In this document: positions 30,979-42,060 of the stretch, piece by piece
Layout of the letters: each line of letters opens with the position of its first letter
How positions within the stretch are numbered: position 1 is the stretch's first letter
Assembly: GCF_024166365.1 (NCBI RefSeq)
Contig: NC_064838.1
Coordinates: 75,284,001 to 75,348,000 of the forward strand
Length of the DNA stretch: 64,000 nucleotides
Direction of reading: 5' to 3'
Source of the DNA: Elephas maximus indicus
Taxonomy: Eukaryota; Chordata; Mammalia; Proboscidea; Elephantidae
Notes under the pieces: model-generated
The model's database searches: none
Seen by the model: only the letters and a program-made list of their open reading frames with translations
Told to the model about the DNA's origin: nothing
Position numbers and translations under genes: made by a program

Positions 30979-31890
30979 TCAGTTTTTCTTCCATAGCTTC
31001 CTCATGGCATTTTTCACCTCAGCATTTCTCAGTGTATAAATCAGAGGGTTAAGTAAAGGTGTTCCAATTGTATAAAACACAGTTATCATTTTATCCATGG
31101 GGAAGGTGGTTGCAGGGCGTGTGTATATAAATATACAAGGAACAAAGAACAAGATGACTACAATGATATGGGAGATGCAGGTGGAAAGGGCTTTTTTCCT
31201 CCCTTCAGCGCTGTGGTTTCTCAGAGAATGCAAGATGATAACATAGGAGAATATCAGCATGATAAAACTCATTATGCAAAGGGCCCCACTATTGGACACC
31301 AGTAGCAGGTTGGTCACATAGGTGTCTGTACAGGCAAGTTTCAACAAGGGGTGCAAGTCACATAAATAGTGATCAATCACATTGGGACCACAGAAAGGTA
31401 AACGCAAGTTCAGGAAAATCTGAACTGAAGAATGCACACAGGACGCTACCCAGGCTAGAGCTACCAATACACTGCAGACCCGCCGGTTCATGATGCTCAT
31501 GTAGTGCAGGGGTTTACAGATGGCCACATAGCGGTCAACAGCCATCAGCATAAGGATCAAGATCTCCATGCAGCCAAAGAAATGAAATGAAAAGATCTGG
31601 ATAATGCACTCACTAAAAGAGATAGTGATGGTCTTCTGAAAGATATCCACAATCATTCTAGGGGCTATGGCAGTACAGAAGCAGGTATCAGATAAGGATA
31701 AGTAGAAGAGGAAAAAATACATTGGACTCCCAAGTGCCCGACTGGTCTTGATGGTGATGATAATCAATGAGTTACCCAACAACGTCCCTAAGTAGGAAAG
31801 CAAGAAAATGACAAACACTATTTTCTTTTTAACAGGGTTTTGTGTCAACCCAAGCAGAATGAACTCAGTCACATTATTATTCAGCAGCAT
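30979..31890 (-). CDS. OR4C11-like: Olfactory receptor, OR4C (OR4C11-like), intact frame (unit B)
   Basis: A 303-residue single-exon class II olfactory receptor, a Golf-coupled odorant GPCR of olfactory neuron cilia. The open frame extends upstream to 31917 (312 residues). The start at 31888-31890 (MLLNNNVTEF) is preferred because it aligns with A and C and the upstream codons are not open in A. Hallmarks: N-glycosylation site NVT at 6-8, LGN at 38-40 (TM1), PMYFFLFYLSLSD at 56-68, MAVDRYVAICKPLHY at 116-130 with the DRY motif, conserved cysteines in EL2 (167, 177, 187), SY at 215-216, [10 protein letters not shown] at 233-242 (TM6) and [12 protein letters not shown] at 278-289 (TM7). One missing base compared with A and C replaces the [10 protein letters not shown] tail with KKN, so the cytoplasmic tail is about seven residues shorter. 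Probably functional. The orthologue name is from memory of human OR4C11. Confidence 0.93.
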   Translation of the reverse strand: MLLNNNVTEFILLGLTQNPVKKKIVFVIFLLSYLGTLLGNSLIIITIKTSRALGSPMYFFLFYLSLSDTCFCTAIAPRMIVDIFQKTITISFSECIIQIFSFHFFGCMEILILMLMAVDRYVAICKPLHYMSIMNRRVCSVLVALAWVASCVHSSVQIFLNLRLPFCGPNVIDHYLCDLHPLLKLACTDTYVTNLLLVSNSGALCIMSFIMLIFSYVIILHSLRNHSAEGRKKALSTCISHIIVVILFFVPCIFIYTRPATTFPMDKMITVFYTIGTPLLNPLIYTLRNAEVKNAMRKLWKKN

Positions 31891-31929
31891 GATTTCGTGA
31901 ATGAGGAGAAGGCACAAGTGTGAAACGGT

Positions 31930-31960
31930 TCATCTGAAAAAAATTAAAAAATACAGGAAT
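31930..31960 (-). promoter_or_regulatory. Candidate 3' splice acceptor 5' of the OR coding exon (unit B)
   Basis: The minus strand reads TTTTTTAATTTTTTTCAG with AG at 31934-31935, 43 bases before the start codon. The position is kept in A and C. It implies an upstream non-coding exon, which I could not locate. Confidence 0.55.
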
Positions 31961-32504
31961 TAATGTATGGTGCTGTGCAACAGTGTGAAATGTTTTATGC
32001 AAATTAATTTGTGGAGCTATGTGATGTTATGGGATATTTTGAGTAAAAAAAATTTTCCTCATCAGGGACATTCTAGCTGTTGTCTTAATAAGTCACTTCA
32101 ACTCTTCGTCCCTCAATTTTTAATGACCACTTCATAGGGTCATTTTAAATCTCAAATAAGTTAGGAAGGATACTTCCTAAATCACCCTTAAACTGCAACT
32201 TCTTGTTAATTTGACATATTTCTGCTCTTATTAATTTAATTTATTTGATAAATAAGAAATCAGCAGATATGATTCCAATATATTATTTACTTAATAGTTT
32301 TCACATTCAGTAGACCTTGGGACCCATCCTTTGAAGTGTTGGTTTATCAGGCAGCGTTTAGGATATATTTGTCTTTTTTGAATTTAATGTTATAAATATA
32401 AAGTCACACACTTCCTGTCCATATAATGTCTTATTTCTTCATATATTTATGTATTACATATTTGTGATACATACATATATAAATGTATTTTACTTATAAA
32501 TATA
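31961..32504. other. AT-rich upstream DNA of the unit B OR
   Basis: No gene. Contains the conserved AT patch TTATTAATTTAATTTATTTG at about 32228, the counterpart of 6812 and 52038. No clear TATA or EBF site could be asserted. Confidence 0.4.
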
Positions 32505-32722
32505 TAGTAAACAAACAAAAACATTGCCACAAAGAAGATTCTACTCATGGAGACCACATGTGTTACAGAGTAGAACTGTTCCACAGGGTTTTTTTTTTTT
32601 TGGAGATAATTTTTATAGAAACATCACCAGGGCTTTCTTCCTTAATGGTGGTGAGTAGGTTTGGATCCTAAATCTTTAGTTTACTAGTTGAGTACAAACC
32701 ATTTACACCACCCAGGGACCAA
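32505..32722 (-). mobile_element. AfroSINE, antisense, diverged (unit B)
   Basis: ATTGCCACAAAGAAGATTCT, CATGTGTTACAGAGTAGAAC, ending ACACCACCCAGGGACC. Orthologue of 7118 and 52320. A short SINE tail relic follows at 32802-32850. Confidence 0.77.
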
Positions 32723-32954
32723 CAAATAGGTGACCCAGTAATTACTGAACACTCATTTCCAGATATTCCAGCTTGAAAAAGGGAGCAAGAAACACTTATT
32801 TACCCCATTGCTGTGGAGCCAGTTCCGGACATAGCAACCCTATAAACACTGCCTTTTAAGTAATCTGCTTTTACCTCAAACAACTTAATGATATTTAGTA
32901 CTTGATATATTTTAAAAAATATAAAAGAATGTTCTTTGATAATTTGCAATAAAA

Positions 32955-33160
32955 TATCTAGTTGCCCCGATGGTACACGGTTAAAGCACTCCTCTGATAC
33001 CCAAAAGATTGATGTTTCAAATCCACTAGCCACTCCATGGGGGAAAGATGTGGTTGTCAGCTTCCATAAAGATTCACAGCCTTGGATACCCTATGGGCCA
33101 GTTCTTCTCTGTCTTATAAGGTCAGTATGAGTTGGAATTGACTCAATGGCAGTGAGTTTG
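32955..33160 (+). mobile_element. AfroSINE, sense (unit B)
   Basis: GATGGTACACGGTTAAAGCA, GGGGAAAGATGTGGTTGTCA, GTCAGTATGAGTTGGAATTG. Uninterrupted orthologue of the SINE that carries an RTE piece in unit A. Confidence 0.82.
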
Positions 33161-33477
33161 GAATAAGGTATCTCAAATATCTCTATTTCTATTTTTTACT
33201 TCCAATTTCTGAAAAGCTGAAAAGCACCTCTTAGAGCACTCAAAGTCCCTGAGGTTACATTTTGAAATTACAGGGGGAAGATGATTGCTTGATAGTTCAT
33301 GCTTCACAATAGAGGTTTTTTGCTTAAACATTTTAGATCGGGGGCAGTAGGAGTGGGGGTGTCACCAGACACACCAGGCACCTGGTATAGAATCAGATGG
33401 TCAACAAACACAAGTATAAATATTGGAAAACTTTTCTATGTTTTAGTTGACGTTTCTTATTAATGTGAAATAATGGA
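33161..33477. other. Unique DNA up to a deletion junction (unit B)
   Basis: No gene. Colinear with 8138-8445 in A. It breaks at about 33477, where TGAAATAATGGA joins directly to the middle of an AfroSINE. Confidence 0.5.
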
Positions 33478-33577
33478 CTGCCCCCATAGAGTTTCCAAGG
33501 AGCGCCTGGCGGATTCAAACTGCCGAACTTTTGGTTAGCAGCTGTAGCACTTAACCACTACGCCACCAGGGTTTCCA
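33478..33577 (-). mobile_element. Truncated AfroSINE at a deletion junction (unit B)
   Basis: Head half only: CCCATAGAGTTTCCAAGGAG to CACTACGCCACCAGGGTTTC, followed by a GGTA tetranucleotide run. It is the remainder of the SINE complete at 10006-10164 in A; its tail went with the 1.6 kb deletion. Confidence 0.85.
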
Positions 33578-34975
33578 CATAGGTAGGTAGGTAGGTACTA
33601 TCATGATCACTGTATGGGTATCTAGTTCCTCATCAGCAAACAAGGAAGTGTAGTCTTCAAGAAATCTTCCAGCCACTAAGAATTAATCTTTATTAATCAA
33701 GAGCTTTACTAAGTCAATTATTAACCAAAATTATCAATTCATATTTTCATCATTTCCTTACTATTTTTTATTCTACTTATTGCTTATAACATTCAATCAT
33801 TTGACAATGTTTTCAAATGAACATAGCTTTTTAGCGTTGCCATTCTATCCGAAGTAAAAAGCCTTCCACAATTTCCCTTAGCCTCTTGTCCCCACATCAA
33901 ACAGCCCCAAGTTAGGAGCCAGGATTTCAAGATAGCATTCCCATGGTCAGTTTTCCATTAGACCAAGTCTCTTTACTTTGACTTGTAAACTAATAAACAT
34001 TCCAAATTTTGACCAAAATTAGAAGAATCTAAAGATTATAAATATGCTTAACAACCGGGTATATTTTCTGAGTATTCATGGAAAAATATTATTTTAAGAG
34101 TAGATTCTATGGATATTGAAACAGACAGCTTTAAATGGATTTAGCTATCCAAAAAAAAGAAAGGAAAGGAGGAGAGAAGAAAAGGAAAGAGAATGGAAGG
34201 GAAAAAAAGGGAAGAAACTCACATTTATGGTGTCTGTCAATTCCAATCAATATTTGAAGGGATGTTCTTGAGTTTCTGAACTCATGACAGCATACAGAAA
34301 AAAAAAGAAAATTCTAAATCAAAATAATAAATAAATCCCTTTTAAAAAATAACAGTGAAAAATCTTCATGCTTGATATCTAGGTGTGAAATTATATTTAA
34401 AATGAGTATGTCTAAATGCTACATGTTTAGTCATATTGAGAATCAGACCTAAGTTACAAAAAAAAAGTTCAGGGAAATGTCAGATGCAGCTGAGACTTTT
34501 GCGTTTGCTTTCTTTGCTTCAATACAGCACTGAGCAGCGAGCACCAGCTCTCTGTGTGTGTGGGGTCTGGGGGCTCCTGGAGAAACTGCGCTGAAAGCGT
34601 TAGGAGGAGCATTTAAAGGTACCTGAGGAAGCTGAGTGCAATCCCACGGGTATTCCCTATTGTAGGTCTTAGACGAGACTAGGAAAAATAAACTGTTGTT
34701 ATTTAAGTTGTTTATTGGCTTGGCTTTTAAATGTGCTTTTTAAAATTCTTTTAAATGGCATCAAATATATAATGTTAAATATTTAGGTTCTAAGACCAAT
34801 GACCAAAAAATTAAAAAAATAAATAAAATAGCCTAATTTCATTCTATGCAGGGAATAAACCCTAATGCTTAAACTACCAAAGCAGACGATTTATTTGTAT
34901 TGCATTTATACTTCTCTTTTAATGCAGATAAAGTCAAACTTAAATGCACTCGCTATTTTCCTTTTTTAAATAGAT
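33578..34975. other. Unique DNA shared by units A and B (B copy)
   Basis: Counterpart of 10165-11630. It includes a (GGTA)n run at about 33580-33597, a purine-rich tract at about 34150-34215 and the GC-richer conserved block at about 34515-34690. No gene supported. Confidence 0.45.
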
Positions 34976-35248
34976 ATCCTGGTGGGTGCAAGGGTAGATA
35001 TTTGTGATTCAGTAGCAGGATTCTTACCTTCCATGTAGGAGATACTGGTTTGATTTTTGGCCAAAGCACCTCATGGACAGCCACTACCCATTTCTCAGTG
35101 GAGGCTTGTGCATTGCTACGATACTGACCAGATTTCAGGGAATCATTCAGATAATATGGACTAGGAAGAAAGGCCTGGTGATCTCCTTCTGAAAATCAGC
35201 CAACGGAACCCTGTGGGTCACAATGATTCAATCTGTGTGGAGCTTTAC
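34975..35248 (+). mobile_element. tRNA-Gly-headed SINE with RTE-like body (unit B)
   Basis: Head with AGCAGGATTCTTACCTTCCA and GGTTTGATTTTTGGCCAAAG, body CATGGACAGCCACTACCCAT, GGACTAGGAAGAAAGGCCTG and TCAGCCAACGGAACCCTGTG. Orthologue of 11630-11955. Confidence 0.75.
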
Positions 35249-35413
35249 TGAACAGCAGTTCACAACAATAAATAGAATAATATTTGTCACAGTACAGTAG
35301 CATCCATTTTAGGGAAAATATATAAATTCAAAGTGGGAGGAAAATTTCAAAATATTTTTCTCAAACTCAAGGGCTAAGATAATTTTTTTTTTTTTTTTCT
35401 GATTCTGAGAAGT
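35249..35413. other. Short unique DNA before an RTE replacement (unit B)
   Basis: Matches A about 11975-12130 (TTTTAGGGAAAATATATAAA-like) and then ends at ATTCTGAGAAGTAC, where the RTE piece begins. Confidence 0.55.
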
Positions 35414-35764
35414 ACCACGGACTGCCAAGAGAACGAACAAATCTGTCTTAGAAGAAGTACAGCCAGAATGCTCCTTAGAGGCAAGGATGGCGAGACTGCG
35501 TCTTACATACTTTGGGCATGTTGTCAGGAGGGATCAGTCCCTGGGGAAGGACATCATGCTTGGCAAAGTACAGGGTGAGCGGAAAAGAGGAAGACCCTCA
35601 ACGAGGTGGATTGACACAGTGGCTGCGGCAATGAGCTCAAGCATAACAAGGATTGTGAGGATGGCTCAGGACCGGGCAGTGTTTCGTTCTGTTGTGCATG
35701 GGGTTGCTATGAGCCGGAACTGACTCGACGGCACCTAACAACAACAACAACAACAACAACAACA
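35414..35764 (+). mobile_element. Young 5'-truncated RTE 3' end with (CAA)n tail (unit B)
   Basis: It begins ACCACGGACTGCCAAGAGAA and keeps an open C-terminal RTE frame (35487-35723: MARLRLTYFGHVVRRDQSLG, KRGRPSTRWIDTVAAAMSSS, ending GVAMSRN). It then reads CCGGAACTGACTCGACGGCA and a CAA repeat at 35738-35764. It looks little diverged. It sits where A has 2.8 kb of other sequence, so its arrival coincided with or was followed by a deletion. No target duplication is visible. Confidence 0.87.
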
Positions 35765-36010
35765 ATTCTTCCCCTTTGTTTCAAACTTTCCCGTTCTAAT
35801 TGCCAGTAATTATCAATACATCTTGATTGCATGTTTGATCAATTTCAGGCTGCAGAACTTGGTAAAAATCTTCAGTTTCTTCGTTTTTGGCATTACTGGT
35901 TGGTGTGTAAATTTGGATAATCATATTAATTGGTCTTCCTTGTGGGCATATGGATATTATCCTGTCAGCAACACAGTTGTACTTCAGGATGTATCTTGAA
36001 ATGTTCTTTT
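35765..36010 (-). mobile_element. Remnant of RTE#1 left of the L1 (unit B)
   Basis: Starts TTCTTCCCCTTTGTTTCAAA, equivalent to A about 14905, and ends with the target site AAATGTTCTTTT at 35999-36010. The RT half and the 3' tail of RTE#1 are gone in B. Confidence 0.85.
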
Positions 36011-36949
36011 TTTAATTTTTTTGTTGTAATTTAGGTGAAAGTTTACAGAACAAACTAGTTTCTCATTAAACAGGACACATACTGTTTTATGACATTGGTT
36101 AACAACACTACGACATGTCATCGGTCTCCCTTCCCAAACTTGGGCTCCCTATTACCAGCTTCCTTGTCCCCTCCTGCCTTCCAGTCCTTGCCCCAGGGCT
36201 GGAGTACCCCTTTAGTCTTGTTTTGTTTTATGGGTGTGTCCAATCTCTGCCTGAAGGGTGAAACACAGGAGTGACTTCATTACTGAGCTGAAAGTGTGTC
36301 TGGGGGCCAAACTCTCAGGGATTCTCCAGTCTCTGTCAGGCCAGCAAGACTGGTCTTTCATTTTGAGTTAGAATTTTGTTCTACATTTTTCTCCAGCTCT
36401 GTCCAGAAACCTCTATTGTGATCCCTGTCAGAGAATTCAGTGGTGGTAGCCGGGAAACATCTAGTTGTACTGGACTGAGTCTGGTGGAGGCTGTGCTAGA
36501 TGTGGCCCCATTAGTCCTTTGGACTAATCTTTCCTTCGTGTCTTTAGTTGTCTTCATTCTTCCTTGCTCCTGAAAGGGGGAGACCAGTGGAGTATCCTAG
36601 ATGACCGCTCATAGGCTTTTAACACCCTGGACACTACTTACCAGAGTAGAATGTAGAACATTTTCTTTATAAACCATATTATGTCAACTGAGCTAGATGT
36701 TCCCTGAGACCATGGTCCCCACCGCCCCCAGTCCAGCAATTCAGTCCCTCAGGGAATTTGGATGTGTCTACGAACCTTCTATGACCTTGCCTTGTACAAG
36801 TTGTGCTGGCTTTCCAAGTATTGTGTACTGTCTTACCCTTCGCCAAAGTTACCACTTACCTACTGTGTATTAGCTATTTTTCCATCCCCACCCCTCCCCT
36901 CCCTTGTAATCATCAAAAATTGTTTATTTTGTGTGTAAACCTTTTCATC

Positions 36950-39900
36950 AGTTTTTACAGAAGTAGTCTCATAAAATATTTGTCTTTTGTGTTGTGATTG
37001 ACTTATTTCACTCAGCATAATGACCTCCAGATTCATCTGTGTTATATTTGACAGATTCATTGTTGCTCTATATTGTTGTGTAATACTCTGTTGTGTGTAT
37101 GTACCACAGTTTGTTTATCCATTCATCTATTGGTGGGCGTCTAGGATGTTTCCATCTTTTTGCTATTGTGAACAATGCTGCAGTGAACATGCGTGCCCAT
37201 ATGTCTATTCATGTGATGACTCTTATCTAAGATATATTTCTGGATCATATGGTATTTCTATTTCTAGCTTTCTAAGGAAGTGCCATATTGTTTTCCAAAA
37301 CCGTTGTATCATTTTGCATTCCCACCAGCAATGCATAAGAGTTCCAATCTCCCTGCAACCTCTCTAACATTTGTTATTTCCTGTTTCTTTGATTCATGTA
37401 AGGCCAGGGTAAGATGCTGTCTCATTGCGGGTGTGATTTGTTTTTCTGTAATGGTTAGTGATTACTAGCATTTTCTCATGTGTCTGTTGGCTGCTTGAAT
37501 GTCTTCTTTGGTGAAATGCCTGTTCATTTCCTTTGCCCATTTTTTAATTGGATTATTGTCTTTTGGTTGTAGAGATGTTGGATTTTCTTGTAGATTTTAG
37601 AGATTAGACCTTTGTCCCATTTGTAAGAGCCAATTTTTTTTTTTCCCAGTCTGTAGGTTCTCTTTTTACTCTTTTGATGAAGTCTTTTGATGAGCATGAG
37701 TGTTTAATTTTTAGAAGATGCAGTTATTTAGTTTATCATCTGGAGTTCATGTGTTATTGGTTAACATCCTGTTAATGTTGTGTATTAGGGCCTCTAGCAC
37801 AGAACCTATTTTTTCTTCTATGAACTTCATAGTTTTTGGCATTATATTTGGGTTTTTGATCCATTTTGAATTAGTTTTTGTATATGGTGTGAGATATGGG
37901 CCCTGTTTCATTTTTTTGCAGATGGACATCCAGTTTTGCCAGCATCATTTGTTAAAAAGGATGTCTTTTCCCCATTTGATGGATTTTGAGCCCTTGTTGA
38001 AGATCAGGTGACCATAGGAGAATAGGTTTATATCTGGGTTCTCAACTCTGTTCCATTGGTCAATGCATCTGTCGTCGTACCAGTACCATGCTGTTTTGAA
38101 TACCATAGCTGTATAGTAGGTTCTGAGGTCATGTAGTATGAGTCCTCTTACTTTATTCTTCAATAATGCTTTAATTATCCAGGGCTACTTCCCTTTCCAT
38201 ATAAAGTTAATGATAAATTTTTCCCTCTCTTTTAAAGAATGTTCTCGGTATTTGGATCGGGATTGCATTACATTTGTAAATCGCTTTGGGTAGAATTGTC
38301 ATTTTCACAATGTTATTTTATGTCTGCCTGTCCATGAGCATGGTATCTTTTTCCATTTATGCAGATCTCTTTTGGTTTCTTGCAGTAGTGTTTGGTAGTT
38401 TTCTTTGCATAGGTCTTTTACACTCCTGGTTAGATTTATTCCTAAGTATTTTGTTTTCTTAGGGGCTACTATACATGGTATGAAGTTCCTTATTTCCTTT
38501 TCATCATTCTCTATTGGTGTATAGGAGTCCAGCTGATTTTGTACGTTTTTCTTGTATCCTGCTCCTCTACTGAATCTTTCTATTAGTTCCAGTAGTTGTG
38601 GACTCTTTTGAGTTTCTACGTATAGTATCATATCACCCACAAATAGCGACAGTTTAACTTCTTCATTACCAATTTGGATGTGCTTTATTTAATTTTCTTG
38701 CCTTATTACTCTAGCTAGGACATCCAGCATAATGTTCAATAGAAGTGATGATAAAGAGCATCCTTGTCTTGTTCCTGTTCTCAGGGGGAATGTTTTCACC
38801 CTCTCTCCATTAAGAATGATGCTGGCCACTGGTTTTGCATAGATGCCCTTTATTATGTTGAGAAATTTCCCTTCTATACCCATTTTACTGAGAGTGTTTA
38901 TCAGGAATTGGTGCTGGATTTTGTCGAATGCCTTTTCTGCATGGATTGAGATGATCACGTGATTCTTTCCTTTTATTTATGTGGTGGATAGTGTTGGTTG
39001 AATTTCTAATGTTGAACCATACTTGCACCTGGTATGAACCTTACTTGGTCGTGGTGTCTTATTTTTTTGATAATAAGCTGAGTTCTATTGCTTAGAGTTT
39101 TATTGAGAACTTTTGCAACTGCATTCATGAGACATATTGGTCTGTAATTTTTCTTTTTTGTGGCATCTTTGCCTGGCTTTGGTGTTAGGGTTATGCTGGT
39201 TTCATAGAATGAATTCAGAAGTATTGCTTCCTTTTCTATATTCTGAAATAGTTTGAGCAGTATTGGTATAAGTGCTTCTTTGAATATTTGGTAGAATTCT
39301 CCAGTGAGGCCATCTGGGCCACGGCTTTTTTTTTTGGGTGGTGGCGGTGGGGGGGGGTGGTGGTTATTATCTTTTCAATTTCTTCTCTTGTTATGGGTCT
39401 GTTCAGATTTTCAACGTCACTTTGTGTTAGTTTGGGTAGGTAGTGTGTTTCTAGAAATTCATGCATTTCCTCTTGGTTTCAAAAATTTTGGAGTACAGGT
39501 TTTCATGATACTCTGTTACGATCCTTTGTATTTCAGTTGGGTGAGTTGTAATACCTCCCTCCACCCCGCCCCATTTCATTTATTATTTGGGTTATTTGCA
39601 TCCTCTTCTGTTTTTCTTTTGTCAGTTGGCCAATGGTTTGTCGATTTTATTGATCCTTTCAAAGAACCAACTTTTGGTTTTGTTGATTCTTTCTATTGTT
39701 TTCCTATTCTCTATTTATTTCCACTCTGATCTTTGTTATTTCCTTTCTTCTGGTGGCTGTGGGCTTCTTTTGATGTTCTCCTTCTATTTTTTTCAAGCTG
39801 TATAGATAATGCTTTGTTTTCATCCCTGTCTTCTTTTTTGATGTGTGCGTCTATTGCTATAAACTGACCTTTCTGGACTCCCTTTGCTGTTTCCCAAAGG

Positions 39901-40790
39901 TTTGGGCACGATGTGTTTTCATAGTAGTTTGACTCTAGGAATTTTTTTGATTCCATCTCTTATTTCATCAATTACCCAGTGGTTTTTAAGCCGGATGCTA
40001 TTCAGTTTCTATGTAATTGAATTTTTTTTTCCTTGCTTTTCCTGTTGCTAATTTCTACTTAAATGGTGCTGTGGTCAGAGAAGATAATTTGCATTATTTC
40101 AATTTTTGGGGTTTTGTTGAGGGTTGTTCTGTGGCCTAAGATATGGTCTAACTAATCTGGATAATGTTCCATGTGCGTTGGAAAAGAATGTGTACTTTGC
40201 AGCTGTTGGATAGATTATTCTATATATGTCTACGAGGTTATGTTGGCTGATCGTACCCTTTAGCTCTTCTGTATCTTTGTGGAGTTTCTTTCTAGATGTT
40301 CTGTCCTTTACTGAGAGTGGTGTGATGAAATCTCCTACTTTTATTGTGGAACTGTCAATTTCCCTTTTCAGTGCTGTCAGAGTTTGTTGTATTTTGGAGC
40401 CTTGCCATTGGGTGCACAGACATTTATCATGGTTAAGTCTTCATGATGGATCATTCCTTTACTCATATAGTGCCCTTCTTTCGCTTTTATGGTGAATTTT
40501 GTTTTTAAGCCTATTTTATCTGAAATTAGTATTGCCACTCCTGCTCCCTTTCGGTAGTTATTTTTTTGATATATATTTTTCCATCCTTTGATTTTTAATA
40601 AATTTACATCTTTGTTTCTAAGGTGTCTCTTGTAGACCCATATATTGATAGATCCTGTTTTTTAATCCATTCTATCACCTTCTGTCTCTTTATGTGTGCA
40701 TTTAGACCATTTATATTCAGTGTAATCGTTGATAGGTGTAGGTTTATTGCTGTCATTTTGTAATGCTTTTTTTGTGATGCTCGCATTTTC
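36950..40790 (-). pseudogene. L1 ORF2 remnant (unit B)
   Basis: The amino terminus MTAINLHLSTITLNINGLNA is at 40604-40786. The linker lies at 39236-39466 (FLETHYLPKLTQSDVENLNR). The RT is at 38689-38958 ([37 protein letters not shown]) and 38305-38640. The C-terminus is at 37747-38163 and 36860-37060 (NLEVIMLSEISQSQ). Multiple breaks; not functional. Confidence 0.9.
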
Positions 40791-41219
40791 TTTGTTCCTG
40801 TTACTCTTCTGTGCTGATTTCCTTTTGTTTGTGGATTTCTTTTTGTAGATTTTATTTTTATCGAGATTTTATGTTTTCTTCTTTATTTTGATGAGTATAT
40901 TTGTTAACTTTCTTTGTGGTTACCTTGTATTGACCCTTATCTTCCTAGGTTTGAACCGGTTTATTGTTACTTGGTATCACCTTGCCTTCCTCTCCATTAT
41001 TCAGTTCTATACCTATACCATTTATTCCCTCTTTTATTGTTCTGATGTTGTTGTCATTTACAGATTAACCTCTCTGGTTCCCTTTTGCAATTCTTTTGGT
41101 TTGGGGTAGTCCTTGAAAGTTCATTTCCTAGGTTGTTATCTGGCGGGTACAATCTTGCATCCTAGATACAGGCTGTAGTTTGATGTTGTTTGTTCTCAGA
41201 CTGAAGGATTCCCTTCAGT

Positions 41220-42060
41220 AATTCTTTTGTTTGGTTTTTACGTATTCCCTTAATTTCTGTTATCCAGAAATGTCCCCATTTCACCATCATATGTGAGTGA
41301 GAGTTTTGTGGGATGTATTATTCTTGGTTGGCATTTTTTTTTTTTCTTTCAAGGCTTTATATATGTCTTCCCATTGCCCTCTTGTCTGCATGGTCTCTGC
41401 CGAATAATCAGAGCTTGGTCTTATTGTTTCTCCTCTGTATGTGACTTTTTATTTTTCTCGAGCTGCTCTCAGGTTATTTTCTTTGGGGTTTTAGCGAGTA
41501 CGATTATGATTTGCCCTGGTGATTTTCTTTTAAGGTCTATCCTGTGTGGGGTTCGTTGAGCTTCTCCAATGGTCAGCTTTTCATCTTTCCTGATATTAAG
41601 GAGGTTTTCTGTCAGCAATTCTTCATGGATCCTTTCGGTGTTTTCCATTTTCTCCTCCTGCTCTGGAACTCCGATCCCTCCCAAAGTTTTGCTTTTGATT
41701 ACACCTCACATAATTCTCAGGATTTCTTCAATTTCACTGATTCCACCTTTCGTCATTTAAAACCTACTCCTAGCCCTTCTATGACACTGTCCGTTTCAGA
41801 AATTTTGCTGTTTATCCTTTGGATTTCTAATTGTTGCTTTTGTATGATTTCTATTTGTGAATTTATTTTGGCATTTGGTTCCTATAGAATTTTCCTGAAT
41901 TCTTTAATTTTTTTGTCTGTATTTTCCATGAATTTGCCTGCCTTTTCCAAAAATTTGTCTATTTTTTCTTCATTTTTGTCTGCTTCTTGTTCAACTCTTG
42001 GATAGCTCTGAATATTAGAGATTTGAATTCCCTGTCAGGTACTTCTAGTGCCTTTTCTTC
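41220..42060 (-). pseudogene. L1 ORF1 remnant (unit B)
   Basis: The frame at 41469-41684 reads MENTERIHEELLTENLLNIR then TIGEAQRTPHRIDLKRKSPG and QIIIVLAKTPKK, the L1 ORF1p RRM/CTD region. Flanking parts are degraded. Confidence 0.83.

Noticed and set aside
31888-31917. Upstream Met (31917) as start of the unit B OR
   Set aside because: It would add MCLLLIHEI, which is not open in A and not typical of OR N-termini. The internal Met gives the canonical short N-terminus with the NVT site.
35738-35764. (CAA)n microsatellite as an independent feature
   Set aside because: It is the 3' tail of the RTE piece; RTE elements commonly end in short tandem repeats.
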